Assembly: GCA_947588815.1 (NCBI GenBank)
Contig: CANQAG010000003.1
Location: 58,360-122,359, forward strand
From: an uncultured Bacilli bacterium
GTDB taxonomy: Bacteria; Bacillota_I; Bacilli_A; RFN20; CAG-449
Direction of reading: 5' to 3'
Length of the DNA: 64,000 nucleotides
Both the position numbers and the translations under genes were made by a program. The notes beneath the pieces were generated by a model. The model saw only the letters and a list, made by a program, of their open reading frames with translations. It was not told where the DNA came from and searched no databases. This document shows, piece after piece, positions 33,064 to 42,472 of the stretch; position 1 is the stretch's first letter, and the number at the start of each line of letters is the position of its first letter.

Positions 33064-34122
33064 ATGACAAAAAAGAAAGATAACAATGTTACAATTCGAA
33101 GCTCTGCTGCCGAATATCTTACTTATGTGGCCTCAATAGGCGAAGAAACTCAAAATATCGAAGTTAGATATGAAGATGAAAATATTTGGCTTACGCAAAA
33201 AATGATGGGATTACTTTTTAATGTTGAAACGCATACGATTAACTATCATATTAAGAAAATTTTTGCTGATAGGGAATTGTTAGAAGAAGCAACTATTCGA
33301 AATTTTCGAATAGCTCAAAATGAAGGCGATAGAACTATAACTAGAAAGACGATTCATTATAATCTTCAAATGATTATCGCGGTTGGTTTTAAAGTTAATT
33401 CTGAAAGAGCGGTTCAATTTCGTAAATGGGTTAATCAAATAGCATCCGAATATACAATCAAGGGTTGGGTTATGGATGATGAAAGATTAATCAGAGGAAC
33501 TTATTTAACTGATAAGTATTTTGAAGAACAATTGGAAAGAGTTCGCGAAATACGTGCTTCTGAAAGAAAGTTTTACCAAAAAATAACCGATTTATATGCT
33601 ACAGCGATTGATTACGACAAGGAATCTTTAGCAACAAAAAGATTTTATGCCACGGTCCAAAACAAAATGCATTATGCTATTCATGGCCATACAGCCGCCG
33701 AATTAATTGTTGAAAGAGCTGATTCAAGCAAAGAACATATGGGACTTACCACTTGGAAAGATAGTCCGGATGGTAAAATTCAAAAATCAGATGTTGTGAT
33801 CGCTAAAAACTACTTAAACGAATTTGAACTTAGTCAACTTAATAGAATGGTAAATGCGTATTTGGATTTTGCCGAAAATATGGCCCAAAGAAAAATTCCG
33901 CTTACAATGGAAGATTGGGAAAATCGGCTTAATTCATTTATTGAAATGTTTGAATATGGGCTATTAAAAGATGCAGGAAAGGTTTCGAATGAAATCGCAA
34001 GACTTCACGCTGAAACAGAGTTTGAAAAATACAGAGTAATCCAAGATAAATTGTTTATGTCTGATTTTGATAAGTATTTGCTCGAATTAGAAGAACATAT
34101 AAAAAATGCAAAAAAAGATTAA
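33064..34122 (+). CDS. RhuM-family protein
   Basis: DENIWLTQKMMGLLFNVETHTINYHIKKIFADRELLEEATIRNF...YNLQMIIAVGFKVNSERAVQFRKW...FYATVQNKMHYAIHGHTAAELI. Confidence 0.92.
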   Translation: MTKKKDNNVTIRSSAAEYLTYVASIGEETQNIEVRYEDENIWLTQKMMGLLFNVETHTINYHIKKIFADRELLEEATIRNFRIAQNEGDRTITRKTIHYNLQMIIAVGFKVNSERAVQFRKWVNQIASEYTIKGWVMDDERLIRGTYLTDKYFEEQLERVREIRASERKFYQKITDLYATAIDYDKESLATKRFYATVQNKMHYAIHGHTAAELIVERADSSKEHMGLTTWKDSPDGKIQKSDVVIAKNYLNEFELSQLNRMVNAYLDFAENMAQRKIPLTMEDWENRLNSFIEMFEYGLLKDAGKVSNEIARLHAETEFEKYRVIQDKLFMSDFDKYLLELEEHIKNAKKD

Positions 34123-34541
34123 TTTGATCGAAACCTCAAAGGATTTCTAGTATTGAAATTCATTCATAACCATTAATATTTTAATTGTTTTGCTTCATAA
34201 TAATTTGCGATAACGATCTATTTGTTCATTAAAAGTTGCTACTATACTATAATATGGCAATTAATTAAAAAAGTCTTACGTTTCCATAATATAAATAACC
34301 TATGATTTATTACTTGAAGGAAACGTTTTTTGATACTGCAAAAAGTCGAATAAATATTGAAAACGAAATACATATAACACGTATAACGCGGATCATTTTT
34401 TGATGATCGTCAATATCTTTCAAAGAATATTAAAACATCGATTTGCGTTTGAGGTATAAAGGTCTAGGGTATAACTTAAAAATTTTTTTAAAACCAAAGC
34501 ATTTTATTATTAATAAATATTGCTTACAAACAGATAATTAG

Positions 34542-34570
34542 TTGACAGTAAAATAATTTTGTGGTATTTT
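34542..34570 (+). promoter_or_regulatory. sigma-A promoter of rpmG-secE-nusG
   Basis: TTGACA - 17 nt - TATTTT. Confidence 0.65.
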
Positions 34571-34605
34571 GCTTTCAGCAAGTTTAAAATAAGAAGGTGA
34601 TATAG

Positions 34606-34755
34606 ATGAGAGAAAAAGTTATTTTGATATGCACTCAATGTCTTTCTAGAAACTATACAACCACTAAAAAAAAGACTGATGTCAGTAAACGGATGGAACT
34701 TGTTAAATATTGCCCTAAGTGCAATGCCCATACGTTACACAAAGAATCACGATAG
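34606..34755 (+). CDS. rpmG: 50S ribosomal protein L33 (Cys-containing form), missing from ORF track
   Basis: [60 protein letters not shown]. Confidence 0.95.
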   Translation: MREKVILICTQCLSRNYTTTKKKTDVSKRMELVKYCPKCNAHTLHKESR

Positions 34756-34767
34756 GGAGGATTCGTT

Positions 34768-35016
34768 ATGTATAAGATTAAGCGTTATTTCCAAGGTGTC
34801 TTGAAACAAGCGAAAATGGTCAGATGGCCTTCTCGTAAAGATTTGCTTGTTTCAGTGAGCGTAGTATTAGTCATCGTCGCTTTTTCAGCTTTAATGTTGG
34901 CTTTAGATGATTTTATCGTTTCACAATTGCTTCAAGAGCTAGATCGCAATTTTGCCACTAGTAGTGATTCCGCCACCAGCGAAGCCGTTGCGATGTTATT
35001 TAATGTCTTGCGCTAG
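34768..35016 (+). CDS. secE: Preprotein translocase subunit SecE
   Basis: KRYFQGVLKQAKMVRWPSRKDLLVSVSVVLVIVAFSALMLALDDFI; between rpmG and nusG. Confidence 0.92.
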   Translation: MYKIKRYFQGVLKQAKMVRWPSRKDLLVSVSVVLVIVAFSALMLALDDFIVSQLLQELDRNFATSSDSATSEAVAMLFNVLR

Positions 35017-35028
35017 AAAGGATTAAAT

Positions 35029-35580
35029 ATGGATACTAATATCGAAAAACAATGGTATGTTGTAAATACCTATGCTTCTCATGAAAATAAAGTTAAAGAA
35101 AATCTTGAACGTCGTGTCGAATCGATGGCATTGCAAGATTATATTTTTAGAATTATTGTTGCGGAGCATGAAGTTCCGGTAATGAAAGACGGGGTTGCAA
35201 CCGGAAAGACGAAAATGAAAAATCTTTATCCCGGCTATGTCTTTATCGAAATGATTATGACGGATGAAGCGTGGTACATGGTTCGTAATACACCAGGGGT
35301 TACAGGATTCGTCGGATCATCCGGTGGCGGAGCTAAACCTTTCCCGGTAACTAGAGAGCAAATCGAACCGGTCTTAAAAAGAATGGGTATGGTTGATTTT
35401 GAAATGTACTCAAATTATGAAGTCGGAGATTTAGTAAGAGTTATCGCGGGTACGTTTGAAAGCACCGAAGGAACCATTGAATCAATTAACACCGAATTGG
35501 GAGAAGTGACTATTTCAGCGTTATTCTTCGGAAGACCGACTTCTATTACCGTAAAGTTTTCTGAAGTTGAAAAGATTTAA
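35029..35580 (+). CDS. nusG: Transcription termination/antitermination protein NusG
   Basis: KQWYVVNTYASHENKVKENLERR, YPGYVFIEMIMTDEAWYMVRNTPGVTGFVG. Confidence 0.97.
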   Translation: MDTNIEKQWYVVNTYASHENKVKENLERRVESMALQDYIFRIIVAEHEVPVMKDGVATGKTKMKNLYPGYVFIEMIMTDEAWYMVRNTPGVTGFVGSSGGGAKPFPVTREQIEPVLKRMGMVDFEMYSNYEVGDLVRVIAGTFESTEGTIESINTELGEVTISALFFGRPTSITVKFSEVEKI

Positions 35581-35583
35581 ATT

Positions 35584-35621
35584 AAAAAATACTTCCAAAA
35601 TAAAATCGGAAGTATTTTTTT
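35584..35621 (+). terminator. Intrinsic terminator after nusG
   Basis: AAAAAATACTTCC - loop - GGAAGTATTTTTTT. Confidence 0.88.
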
Positions 35622-35757
35622 ATACAATAAAATCGAAAAATCAATTATTACTTACATTAATATATTCATCAATACTCTGTTAGAAGAAAGGCAAGATATA
35701 ATGGAAGTGTAAGGATCCGATCAGTAAGTTCTTAACTGATCATTTTAAACTTTTGTA

Positions 35758-35887
35758 AAGGACTTTTATGGGTGCACACAAACTTTTTCAAGGGACTTTT
35801 ATAACAATACGCAAACTTTTTCAAGGAACTTTTGCAATAATATGTAAATTTTTTCAAGCGAGATTTGCTGTAAAAGTAGTTTTTTAA
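35758..35887 (+). repeat. 33-bp-period tandem repeat (about 4 degenerate units), open in one frame as a 39-aa peptide (35768-35887)
   Basis: AAGG(N)ACTTTT units begin at 35758, 35790, 35823 and 35856; frame reads MGAHKLFQGTFITIRKLFQGTFAIICKFFQARFAVKVVF*. Confidence 0.75.
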
Positions 35888-35948
35888 TAAGTAAATGTAT
35901 TAGCAATTTATTAATTTAGTTATATATCTATTAGTCGATTTTATTATC

Positions 35949-36758
35949 TTAATTATCGACGGATGATTTTAATTTTATTATTACGATATGATAACCAAGT
36001 AAAACACAATATCCGATGACATAAAAAAGAAACAATAAAATGATCACGTTTGATATTGGACCATATAAGGTGTCGTAAGAAGCGATATATCTTAAATAGA
36101 AGTCATATAGAAGCACACCGCTTGAAAGACCGAAAGAAGCGATTGATGAGCCGATAAAAGCGTCTTTCCACTTTATAGCGAACGTTGACGAGAGACGATA
36201 TAAAAAAGCTAAAGAGAAGGAAAGAATAGCCGTTAAGAAAAGAAAGCGAAAGATTGCAAAAGTAAAAAAGAGATTTAAAACCATCGAGTAATAAGTGATG
36301 ACGATAAAAAATAGAAAAAGACCGGTGGTGACAATTAAAAATAAAATTGTAATGATAATGGATTGGGCTTTGGCTCTAAAGAATGGTAATTTAGGAAGAT
36401 GATTTTTAAATCGAGTGTAAGCAAAGAAATTATTAATACCATGTGAAGCGACGTAAAAGGCTACAAGAGCGCTAAAACCCAAAGAAATAAAAGAACTCAT
36501 TTTGTTGCGGTAAAGGAAGTCGATAAGATCGTTTATTTGTTGTTGATTAAGATAATATGATAAAAACGTTTCTACTATTTGAGAGGAAGCAAAGGTTGAA
36601 AGTAAAGCAGCACTAATCAATAAAGTGGGCATTAAAGAAAAAAGAAGATAATAGGCTAAAGAAGCGGGAGCAAAAAATAAATCGCCTTCTAATGTGAATA
36701 ATTGATGTAATTTTATATATATCGGATGATTAAAAATTTTATCTTTGATTTTCTTCAT
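35949..36758 (-). CDS. YihY/BrkB-family inner membrane protein
   Basis: Six-TM YihY pattern, FFAPASLAYYLLFSLMPTLLISAALLS, GSSIASFGLSSGVLLYDFYLRY. Confidence 0.85.
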   Translation of the reverse strand: MKKIKDKIFNHPIYIKLHQLFTLEGDLFFAPASLAYYLLFSLMPTLLISAALLSTFASSQIVETFLSYYLNQQQINDLIDFLYRNKMSSFISLGFSALVAFYVASHGINNFFAYTRFKNHLPKLPFFRAKAQSIIITILFLIVTTGLFLFFIVITYYSMVLNLFFTFAIFRFLFLTAILSFSLAFLYRLSSTFAIKWKDAFIGSSIASFGLSSGVLLYDFYLRYIASYDTLYGPISNVIILLFLFYVIGYCVLLGYHIVIIKLKSSVDN

Positions 36759-36926
36759 GTATTTATTATTGACGTATTAAGAAAGATTAAAAAAATTTGC
36801 ATAATAAAAAAAATCAAATTATTGGTCGATTTTGCTAATATTTATAAATTACAAGGTCTCCTTATTCTTAAATGCGAAGGTAATTTCATTTGAATTATTT
36901 TATAATTTATTCAATATTTTTTAATT

Positions 36927-36958
36927 AAAAAAGGACTATATCGATTTATAGTCCTTTT
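36927..36958 (-). terminator. Intrinsic terminator for the minus-strand secreted-protein operon
   Basis: Minus strand AAAAGGACTATA AATCGA TATAGTCCTTTTTT. Confidence 0.75.
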
Positions 36959-37072
36959 CACTTATTAAAGCAAAATTAATTATTTGGTTTATTTTTACTT
37001 TAAGGCAAACTTGGTGTAATTTATCAAAACTTTTATTCTTCTTCTAAATGACACACTTGCTAATAAATATTT

Positions 37073-37333
37073 CTATTTATATCTTAACCAAGGCAATTCT
37101 ACTGAATGATGATTGTCTTTTGTTGAACTAGGTTCTTCTTCATTACTGGTTGATTCGGATATTGAAGAGGAATCGCTATCACCATAACTACTGGTATTTA
37201 ATGTATCTATATTACTTGTTGAAGAAGTATTGACGCTAGATCTATTATTATTGTTATTTACACATGATATTAAAAAGATTGATAAAATGCAAAGTAAGAC
37301 TTTTTTAGTTAAGCCACCACTCTGTAGTTTCAT
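37073..37333 (-). CDS. Short lipoprotein: signal peptide plus Ser-rich linker only
   Basis: MKLQSGGLTKKVLLCILSIFLISCVNNNNNRSSVNTSSTSN... lipobox then low-complexity linker ending ELPWLRYK*. Confidence 0.6.
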   Translation of the reverse strand: MKLQSGGLTKKVLLCILSIFLISCVNNNNNRSSVNTSSTSNIDTLNTSSYGDSDSSSISESTSNEEEPSSTKDNHHSVELPWLRYK

Positions 37334-37442
37334 TTGTTTCTCCGAAAGGATCAAATGCTTTTTGGGAAACTTGCGATTCAAGCATTATTTCTTTAAGATT
37401 CAAAATTTCAATATTTAATTCTGGCTTAATATATGTTTTCAT
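37305..37442 (-). CDS. 45-aa small ORF, overlapping the following lipoprotein gene, missing from ORF track
   Basis: TAGGAGGAAA SD; MKTYIKPELNIEILNLKEIMLESQVSQKAFDPFGETNETTEWWLN*; 17 nt after the upstream secreted-protein gene. Confidence 0.6.
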   Translation of the reverse strand: MKTYIKPELNIEILNLKEIMLESQVSQKAFDPFGETNETTEWWLN

Positions 37443-37459
37443 TTTCCGTTTCCTCCTAA

Positions 37460-39373
37460 TTACCATTCAAGGCCTAATTCTGTTGCTGCTGCGTCTACTA
37501 AGACACCGAGTTTTACAGAATCGCCATCACCAAGATCAATATCATCATCCTCGTGTAATGCATAATATTCTTCTAAAATGTCCGCAAAACTATATTGTTT
37601 TGCAATATTAAAGTAATAAGTATCGCCTACTTTAACATATGCGAATGCAAGTAAAGAAGTGTTTAAATTGTTTTTCTGAATGTTTGTAATAGAAACAATA
37701 TATTCATTTAGTTTATTATAATTTTCAAAGCATCTTGTACTTGGATCGCTAATTAATGCTGTGAATTCTTCTTCATTAAACGATTTATTCTCACCATTAA
37801 ATACGTCTTGCGGATTTTTACCGGTCACGATTAATCCTGTTTTATCAACATCTTCAACAGCGGAGAAATCAAATGAATATTTGATTTTTATAGATAAATT
37901 TTTAAAATCAAAATAAGAAACTTCTTTTTTAGAATTAGAATATTCAACATTTACTTGTTTAACAGCAATATTGTATCCAATTTTGGTGAATTTAATTTTT
38001 ATGTTGTTGAAACTTTTGTCAATTTTTTTTGTATTGCTTAATTCAATTAATTTAAAGTTGTTAGTTGGAGCGTCAACTTCTAATATTTCACTTAATGCTT
38101 CTTCATCATTCGTCGAATTATAACCAAATAATTGAAGAGTGCTATAGCCTTTGCTAGGAGTACCTGAGTAATTTTTAACACTCAATGAAACACTAATAGA
38201 ATCATTTAATGAATTGAGAGCTTTACCTTCAATAAATGTATACGAAATATAATGATCACCACTTAATTTTAATTCACCATCTTTATAGGTACTCTCACTA
38301 TTAGAATCAAATTTTCCTTGACCTTCAGTTTCGATAGAATCGGAGTATGTAATTTTTCCCGTAATAGTTTCTTTTTGACCTTCTGTTTGTTTTTCTTTGA
38401 AATCGAAGGCTAATGCCATATTTGTTTCAGAAGTTTTAAAAATAATATCGGTTGTTTTTTTGGAATGTGCATTCCACTTTGCATATAAATTAATTGTTGT
38501 TGCTTCTGAATATGTTTTACCAAATTCAAAAGATTCGTCACTTAAATGTAAACCATTATCTTCCGATGTATACCAATCTTCGAATTCGTAGGTATAATAT
38601 TCATCTTCTTGTCTTGTAGGTATTTCTGCTTTTTTTGTAATTGGTGTATTTAATTCAAATTCATCAGGATCACCAAACATATTTTCAGTACCATCATTTA
38701 AATAATAATTCACTGTAACTTTACTCGCTTCTTTTAATTTAAAAAGAGCAATTGTTGCGCTTGTTCCCCCATTAGTAGTACCAGTTTTACCAGAATTTTG
38801 TAGATTGGTATAGCAACCAAAAAAACTAGAACTAATATTATATGTTATATGGTTTCCATCATTATTAGAAAAATCGAAAGTGTAATATTCTGGATATTGA
38901 TATTTATTGTTGTTGCCAGTTTCATACTTCCAAGTATATTTCGCACTGTCAAAACTAAATCCTTTATTATTATAAGCCAAATAATCTCCTACATGATTAT
39001 TAAGATTTATAATTTTAAAAGACATTTCTTTGGATGTGGATGAAAATGTGTCTACTGTCATTTGCAAAGCAGTTGTGGGTAAATTTGAAATTATTTTATT
39101 ATTTATTGTTATATCAACAGAAGTTAAACGATTATTAGATCCAGTGTTTGTACTCATAACATAATTATTAGTAGTTTTTGCTGCCACCATTATTACTTTA
39201 TCATTTAATTTAAGGTTAAGAGCACCATCATCTCCTGGCTCCACGAGTTCCCATGTAGATTCTTCAGCCGCTTCAACTTCTTTAACATTTTCTCCAGTGA
39301 CGGTACGAACTAAAGAAAAGCCAGTTAAAATTAAACATGATGAGAGTAAGATTAGTTTCTTTTTAATAGTCAT
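37460..39373 (-). CDS. Secreted protein with InlB B-repeat-like domain
   Basis: N-terminal signal peptide; VTVNYYLNDGTENMFGDPDEFELNTPITKKAEIPTRQEDEYYTYEFEDWYTSEDNG...LYAKWN. Confidence 0.75.
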   Translation of the reverse strand: MTIKKKLILLSSCLILTGFSLVRTVTGENVKEVEAAEESTWELVEPGDDGALNLKLNDKVIMVAAKTTNNYVMSTNTGSNNRLTSVDITINNKIISNLPTTALQMTVDTFSSTSKEMSFKIINLNNHVGDYLAYNNKGFSFDSAKYTWKYETGNNNKYQYPEYYTFDFSNNDGNHITYNISSSFFGCYTNLQNSGKTGTTNGGTSATIALFKLKEASKVTVNYYLNDGTENMFGDPDEFELNTPITKKAEIPTRQEDEYYTYEFEDWYTSEDNGLHLSDESFEFGKTYSEATTINLYAKWNAHSKKTTDIIFKTSETNMALAFDFKEKQTEGQKETITGKITYSDSIETEGQGKFDSNSESTYKDGELKLSGDHYISYTFIEGKALNSLNDSISVSLSVKNYSGTPSKGYSTLQLFGYNSTNDEEALSEILEVDAPTNNFKLIELSNTKKIDKSFNNIKIKFTKIGYNIAVKQVNVEYSNSKKEVSYFDFKNLSIKIKYSFDFSAVEDVDKTGLIVTGKNPQDVFNGENKSFNEEEFTALISDPSTRCFENYNKLNEYIVSITNIQKNNLNTSLLAFAYVKVGDTYYFNIAKQYSFADILEEYYALHEDDDIDLGDGDSVKLGVLVDAAATELGLEW

Positions 39374-39414
39374 ATTTCTCCTTTCTATTACGAATTAAAA
39401 AATGCCAAGAGTTA

Positions 39415-39543
39415 TTAAAAAGTCCCCTTGACATTTAAATTCATAATATCGCTTATTTTAGAGTGGTTAAAAAGAGTAGTCTCCTTTATCCAAGAAGAAG
39501 AAATCCAGTTTCTTTTAATGTTATTAAAATAAATCTTTAACAT
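39415..39543 (-). CDS. Possible 42-aa leader ORF upstream of the InlB-like gene
   Basis: GGAGAGG SD 7 nt before ATG; MLKIYFNNIKRNWISSSWIKETTLFNHSKISDIMNLNVKGTF*. Confidence 0.35.
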   Translation of the reverse strand: MLKIYFNNIKRNWISSSWIKETTLFNHSKISDIMNLNVKGTF

Positions 39544-39888
39544 TATATCTAACCTCTCCACTTCTAATTTACTAAATAAAAGTGAATAGTGCAATATGTT
39601 TTATATAATTTTGTTTATTTATTGTGACTATTTTAGCGGTAAAAAAAATCTATGAAAAATATTTTAAATATAGGAAAGAAAATATAATAAAAATTATTCT
39701 CGAATTTTAAATATAAAAAATTAAAATTAAAAACAAAACTAATGGTAAAAGTTTTCGAGGTACAAAAAATTTTTAACATTACATGTGAATTTAATTTTGA
39801 TTAATCGCACAATTCTATAACATAATAAAAATAATCTTTTCTTTTAGATTATTACTTATGGTAATATTAAATAAAGGAATATTTTTAT

Positions 39889-42438
39889 ATGTCAAAATAT
39901 ACGAAAAAAGCAAAAAATGATGATTCGGTGAATGAAGTAAAAGATCAGGTTGATTTAAAGAATCAAAATCTTGATCTTAGCGATTTAGAAGATATCAATT
40001 CGACTAGAGAAATCAAAAAAATCAATAAGAAATCAGATAAATACTCTGTTCCCATTGAAGTGATCCGATACGATGATGTTGAAATCACCAAAGGTTTAAA
40101 TGTCGAACAGGTGGAAAGTCGTCATAAAGCCGGATTGACTAATCAGATTAAGAAAAAATATTCAAAGACATATTTAGAAATTTTCATTACCAATATTTTT
40201 ACTTTTTTCAATATTTTATTAATTACTATCGGAGTGGCTTTGGCGATTGTAGGACAATGGGCCAATTTGTTTTTCTTGGTAATTCTTTTGGCTAATACGG
40301 TGATTGGTATCGGTCAAGAAATCAGAGCCAAACATATTATCGATCGATTAAGATTAGTGACTTCGCCGACTGCATTGCTTGTCAGAAATTCTCAAGAAAT
40401 TGAAGTGTCGGTTGACGAAGTTGTTTTAGATGACATTATCATTTTAAAAAGCGGAAAGCAAATATGTACGGATTCGATTGTACAAGAGGGATTAATCGAA
40501 GTTAATGAATCGCTTTTAACGGGTGAATCGGCGGCGATTAAAAAAAGAAAAGGCGATACCGTTTTAGCGGGTTCTTTTGTGGTATCGGGATCTTGTTATG
40601 CTCGCGTGAATCATGTCGGGGAAGACAATTATGTCAGTCGTATCCAACAAAAAGCCAAAGAAGTCAAAGGGCGAAATTCGGAACTTTTAAATTCATTGAA
40701 TCGGGTGATTAAAGTGATTTCTTTTATCATTATCCCGTTTGCCATTATCACGATTTTCAATGTTTTGGCAACGACAAATCTTAAAGAACCTTGGGAGATT
40801 GCTAAAGAGGTAATAACCACTACCGCGGGATCTTCGGTGGCGATGATTCCTTCGGGATTGTTCTTATTGACTTCGACGACTTTGACGGTATCTTTCATCG
40901 TTTTGGCTAATCGTAAAGCTTCGGTGCAAGAATTGTATAGTATTGAAATGCTCGCAAGAACCGACACTTTATGTCTCGATAAAACGGGAACCATCACCGA
41001 TGGAACGATGGAAGTGACAGAAGAAATCATCATCGACAATACTATTGAAACCGGCAAGTTAAAGAATATCATGGGGGCGGTTTTAGGATCTTTTGAAGAA
41101 AAAAATCAAACTTCAATCGCTTTGGAGAAGTATTATCCGGTTAATAAAATCTTTAAAAAGCAAAGCGTGATTCCGTTTTCTTCGGAACGCAAACTTTCGG
41201 CGGTTACTTTTAAAAATCAGGGTACTTATCTTTTAGGGGCTCCCGAATTTATTTTAGATGCCGGTTATAATGAATTGTTGCAATCTTTTTATCAATATAC
41301 TTCCAAAGGCTATCGTGTCATTTTGTTGGCGCATTCTTTAGAAGTAATCGAAGATGATAAAATTCCTCTAGTAACTAAACCTTTAGCGGCCTTTATTTTA
41401 AAGGATCATATTCGTGAAGAAGCGATACCGACGATTAAATGGTTTAACGACAATAACGTGACCATTAAAATTATCTCCGGGGATAATCCGGTGACGGTTG
41501 CCGAAATCGCTAAACAAGTCGGAGTTCAAAATGCCGAAAAATGTGTTTCTTTAGAGGGGTTATCGTTACAAGAAGTGGCAAGTATTGCTAATGAATATAC
41601 GGTATTTGGTCGTGTTTCTCCGGAACAAAAGGCCACGCTTATTAAAGCGATGAAAAGCGATAAGCATACCGTTGCTATGACCGGAGACGGAGTTAACGAT
41701 ATTTTGGCGATGAAACAGGCGGATTGTTCGATTGGAATGGCTTCCGGTTCAGAAGCGGTAAGAAACGTCGCCCATATCGTTTTAATGGATTCGAATTTTG
41801 CTTCGATGCCTAAAGTGGTCGAAGAGGGTAGAAAAGTAATAAACAACATTCAAAATTCGGCGTGCTTATTTTTGATGAAGACGATTTTCGCAGTGATTAT
41901 GACGATTGTACCGGTCATCGTTTCATTATGCGGCACACCTTTAACGTATCCGTTTGAACCCCGCAATTTGTACATTATGGAAATGGCGGTTATCGGTATT
42001 CCTTCTTTCTTCTTAGCTTTACAACCCAATAAGAATTTAATTACGGGTAATTTCTTGAAAAACGTTTTGCTTAAAGCTATCCCGGGGGGTATCGCTTTAT
42101 TGACTTCGGTTTTTATGATCATGATTTTGAAAAATTATGGTAACTTTGAAATTGCTCCTGAAAAGATGGTGACGATGGCGGGTTACGCCTTGTCATTTAC
42201 CGGAATTGCGATTTTATTTAATGTGTGTACTCCGTTTAATATTTATCGGTTGATACTTTATATGGTGATGGTTCTTTTGGCGCTTTTTATCGCTTTTGTC
42301 ATTCCAAGTTCAATCACCGGTTTAGACTTCGCTTTATTGAATACCACGAACTGGTTAACGGTGCTTACCACTATTTTTGTCTCAGTGGTTTTATACAATA
42401 TTTTAGAACAAATGCGTTTAGCCCTAGTGAAAAAATAA
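39889..42438 (+). CDS. P-type cation-transporting ATPase (HAD-IC)
   Basis: LCLDKTGTITDGTMEV, LLTGESAAIKKRKGD, AMTGDGVNDILAMKQADCSIGMASGSEAVRNVAHIVLMDS. Confidence 0.95.
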   Translation: MSKYTKKAKNDDSVNEVKDQVDLKNQNLDLSDLEDINSTREIKKINKKSDKYSVPIEVIRYDDVEITKGLNVEQVESRHKAGLTNQIKKKYSKTYLEIFITNIFTFFNILLITIGVALAIVGQWANLFFLVILLANTVIGIGQEIRAKHIIDRLRLVTSPTALLVRNSQEIEVSVDEVVLDDIIILKSGKQICTDSIVQEGLIEVNESLLTGESAAIKKRKGDTVLAGSFVVSGSCYARVNHVGEDNYVSRIQQKAKEVKGRNSELLNSLNRVIKVISFIIIPFAIITIFNVLATTNLKEPWEIAKEVITTTAGSSVAMIPSGLFLLTSTTLTVSFIVLANRKASVQELYSIEMLARTDTLCLDKTGTITDGTMEVTEEIIIDNTIETGKLKNIMGAVLGSFEEKNQTSIALEKYYPVNKIFKKQSVIPFSSERKLSAVTFKNQGTYLLGAPEFILDAGYNELLQSFYQYTSKGYRVILLAHSLEVIEDDKIPLVTKPLAAFILKDHIREEAIPTIKWFNDNNVTIKIISGDNPVTVAEIAKQVGVQNAEKCVSLEGLSLQEVASIANEYTVFGRVSPEQKATLIKAMKSDKHTVAMTGDGVNDILAMKQADCSIGMASGSEAVRNVAHIVLMDSNFASMPKVVEEGRKVINNIQNSACLFLMKTIFAVIMTIVPVIVSLCGTPLTYPFEPRNLYIMEMAVIGIPSFFLALQPNKNLITGNFLKNVLLKAIPGGIALLTSVFMIMILKNYGNFEIAPEKMVTMAGYALSFTGIAILFNVCTPFNIYRLILYMVMVLLALFIAFVIPSSITGLDFALLNTTNWLTVLTTIFVSVVLYNILEQMRLALVKK

Positions 42439-42472
42439 TATCGGCATAAAATACTTAAGAAGAGGAAAACAA

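Noticed and set aside
34280-34340. Long hairpin ACGTTTCC...GGAAACGTTTTTT after RhuM as a novel RNA
   Set aside because: Best explained as an intrinsic terminator with a long AU-rich loop.
35758-35887. CRISPR array
   Set aside because: Units are contiguous 33-bp degenerate repeats with no conserved repeat/unique spacer alternation and no cas genes in the window.
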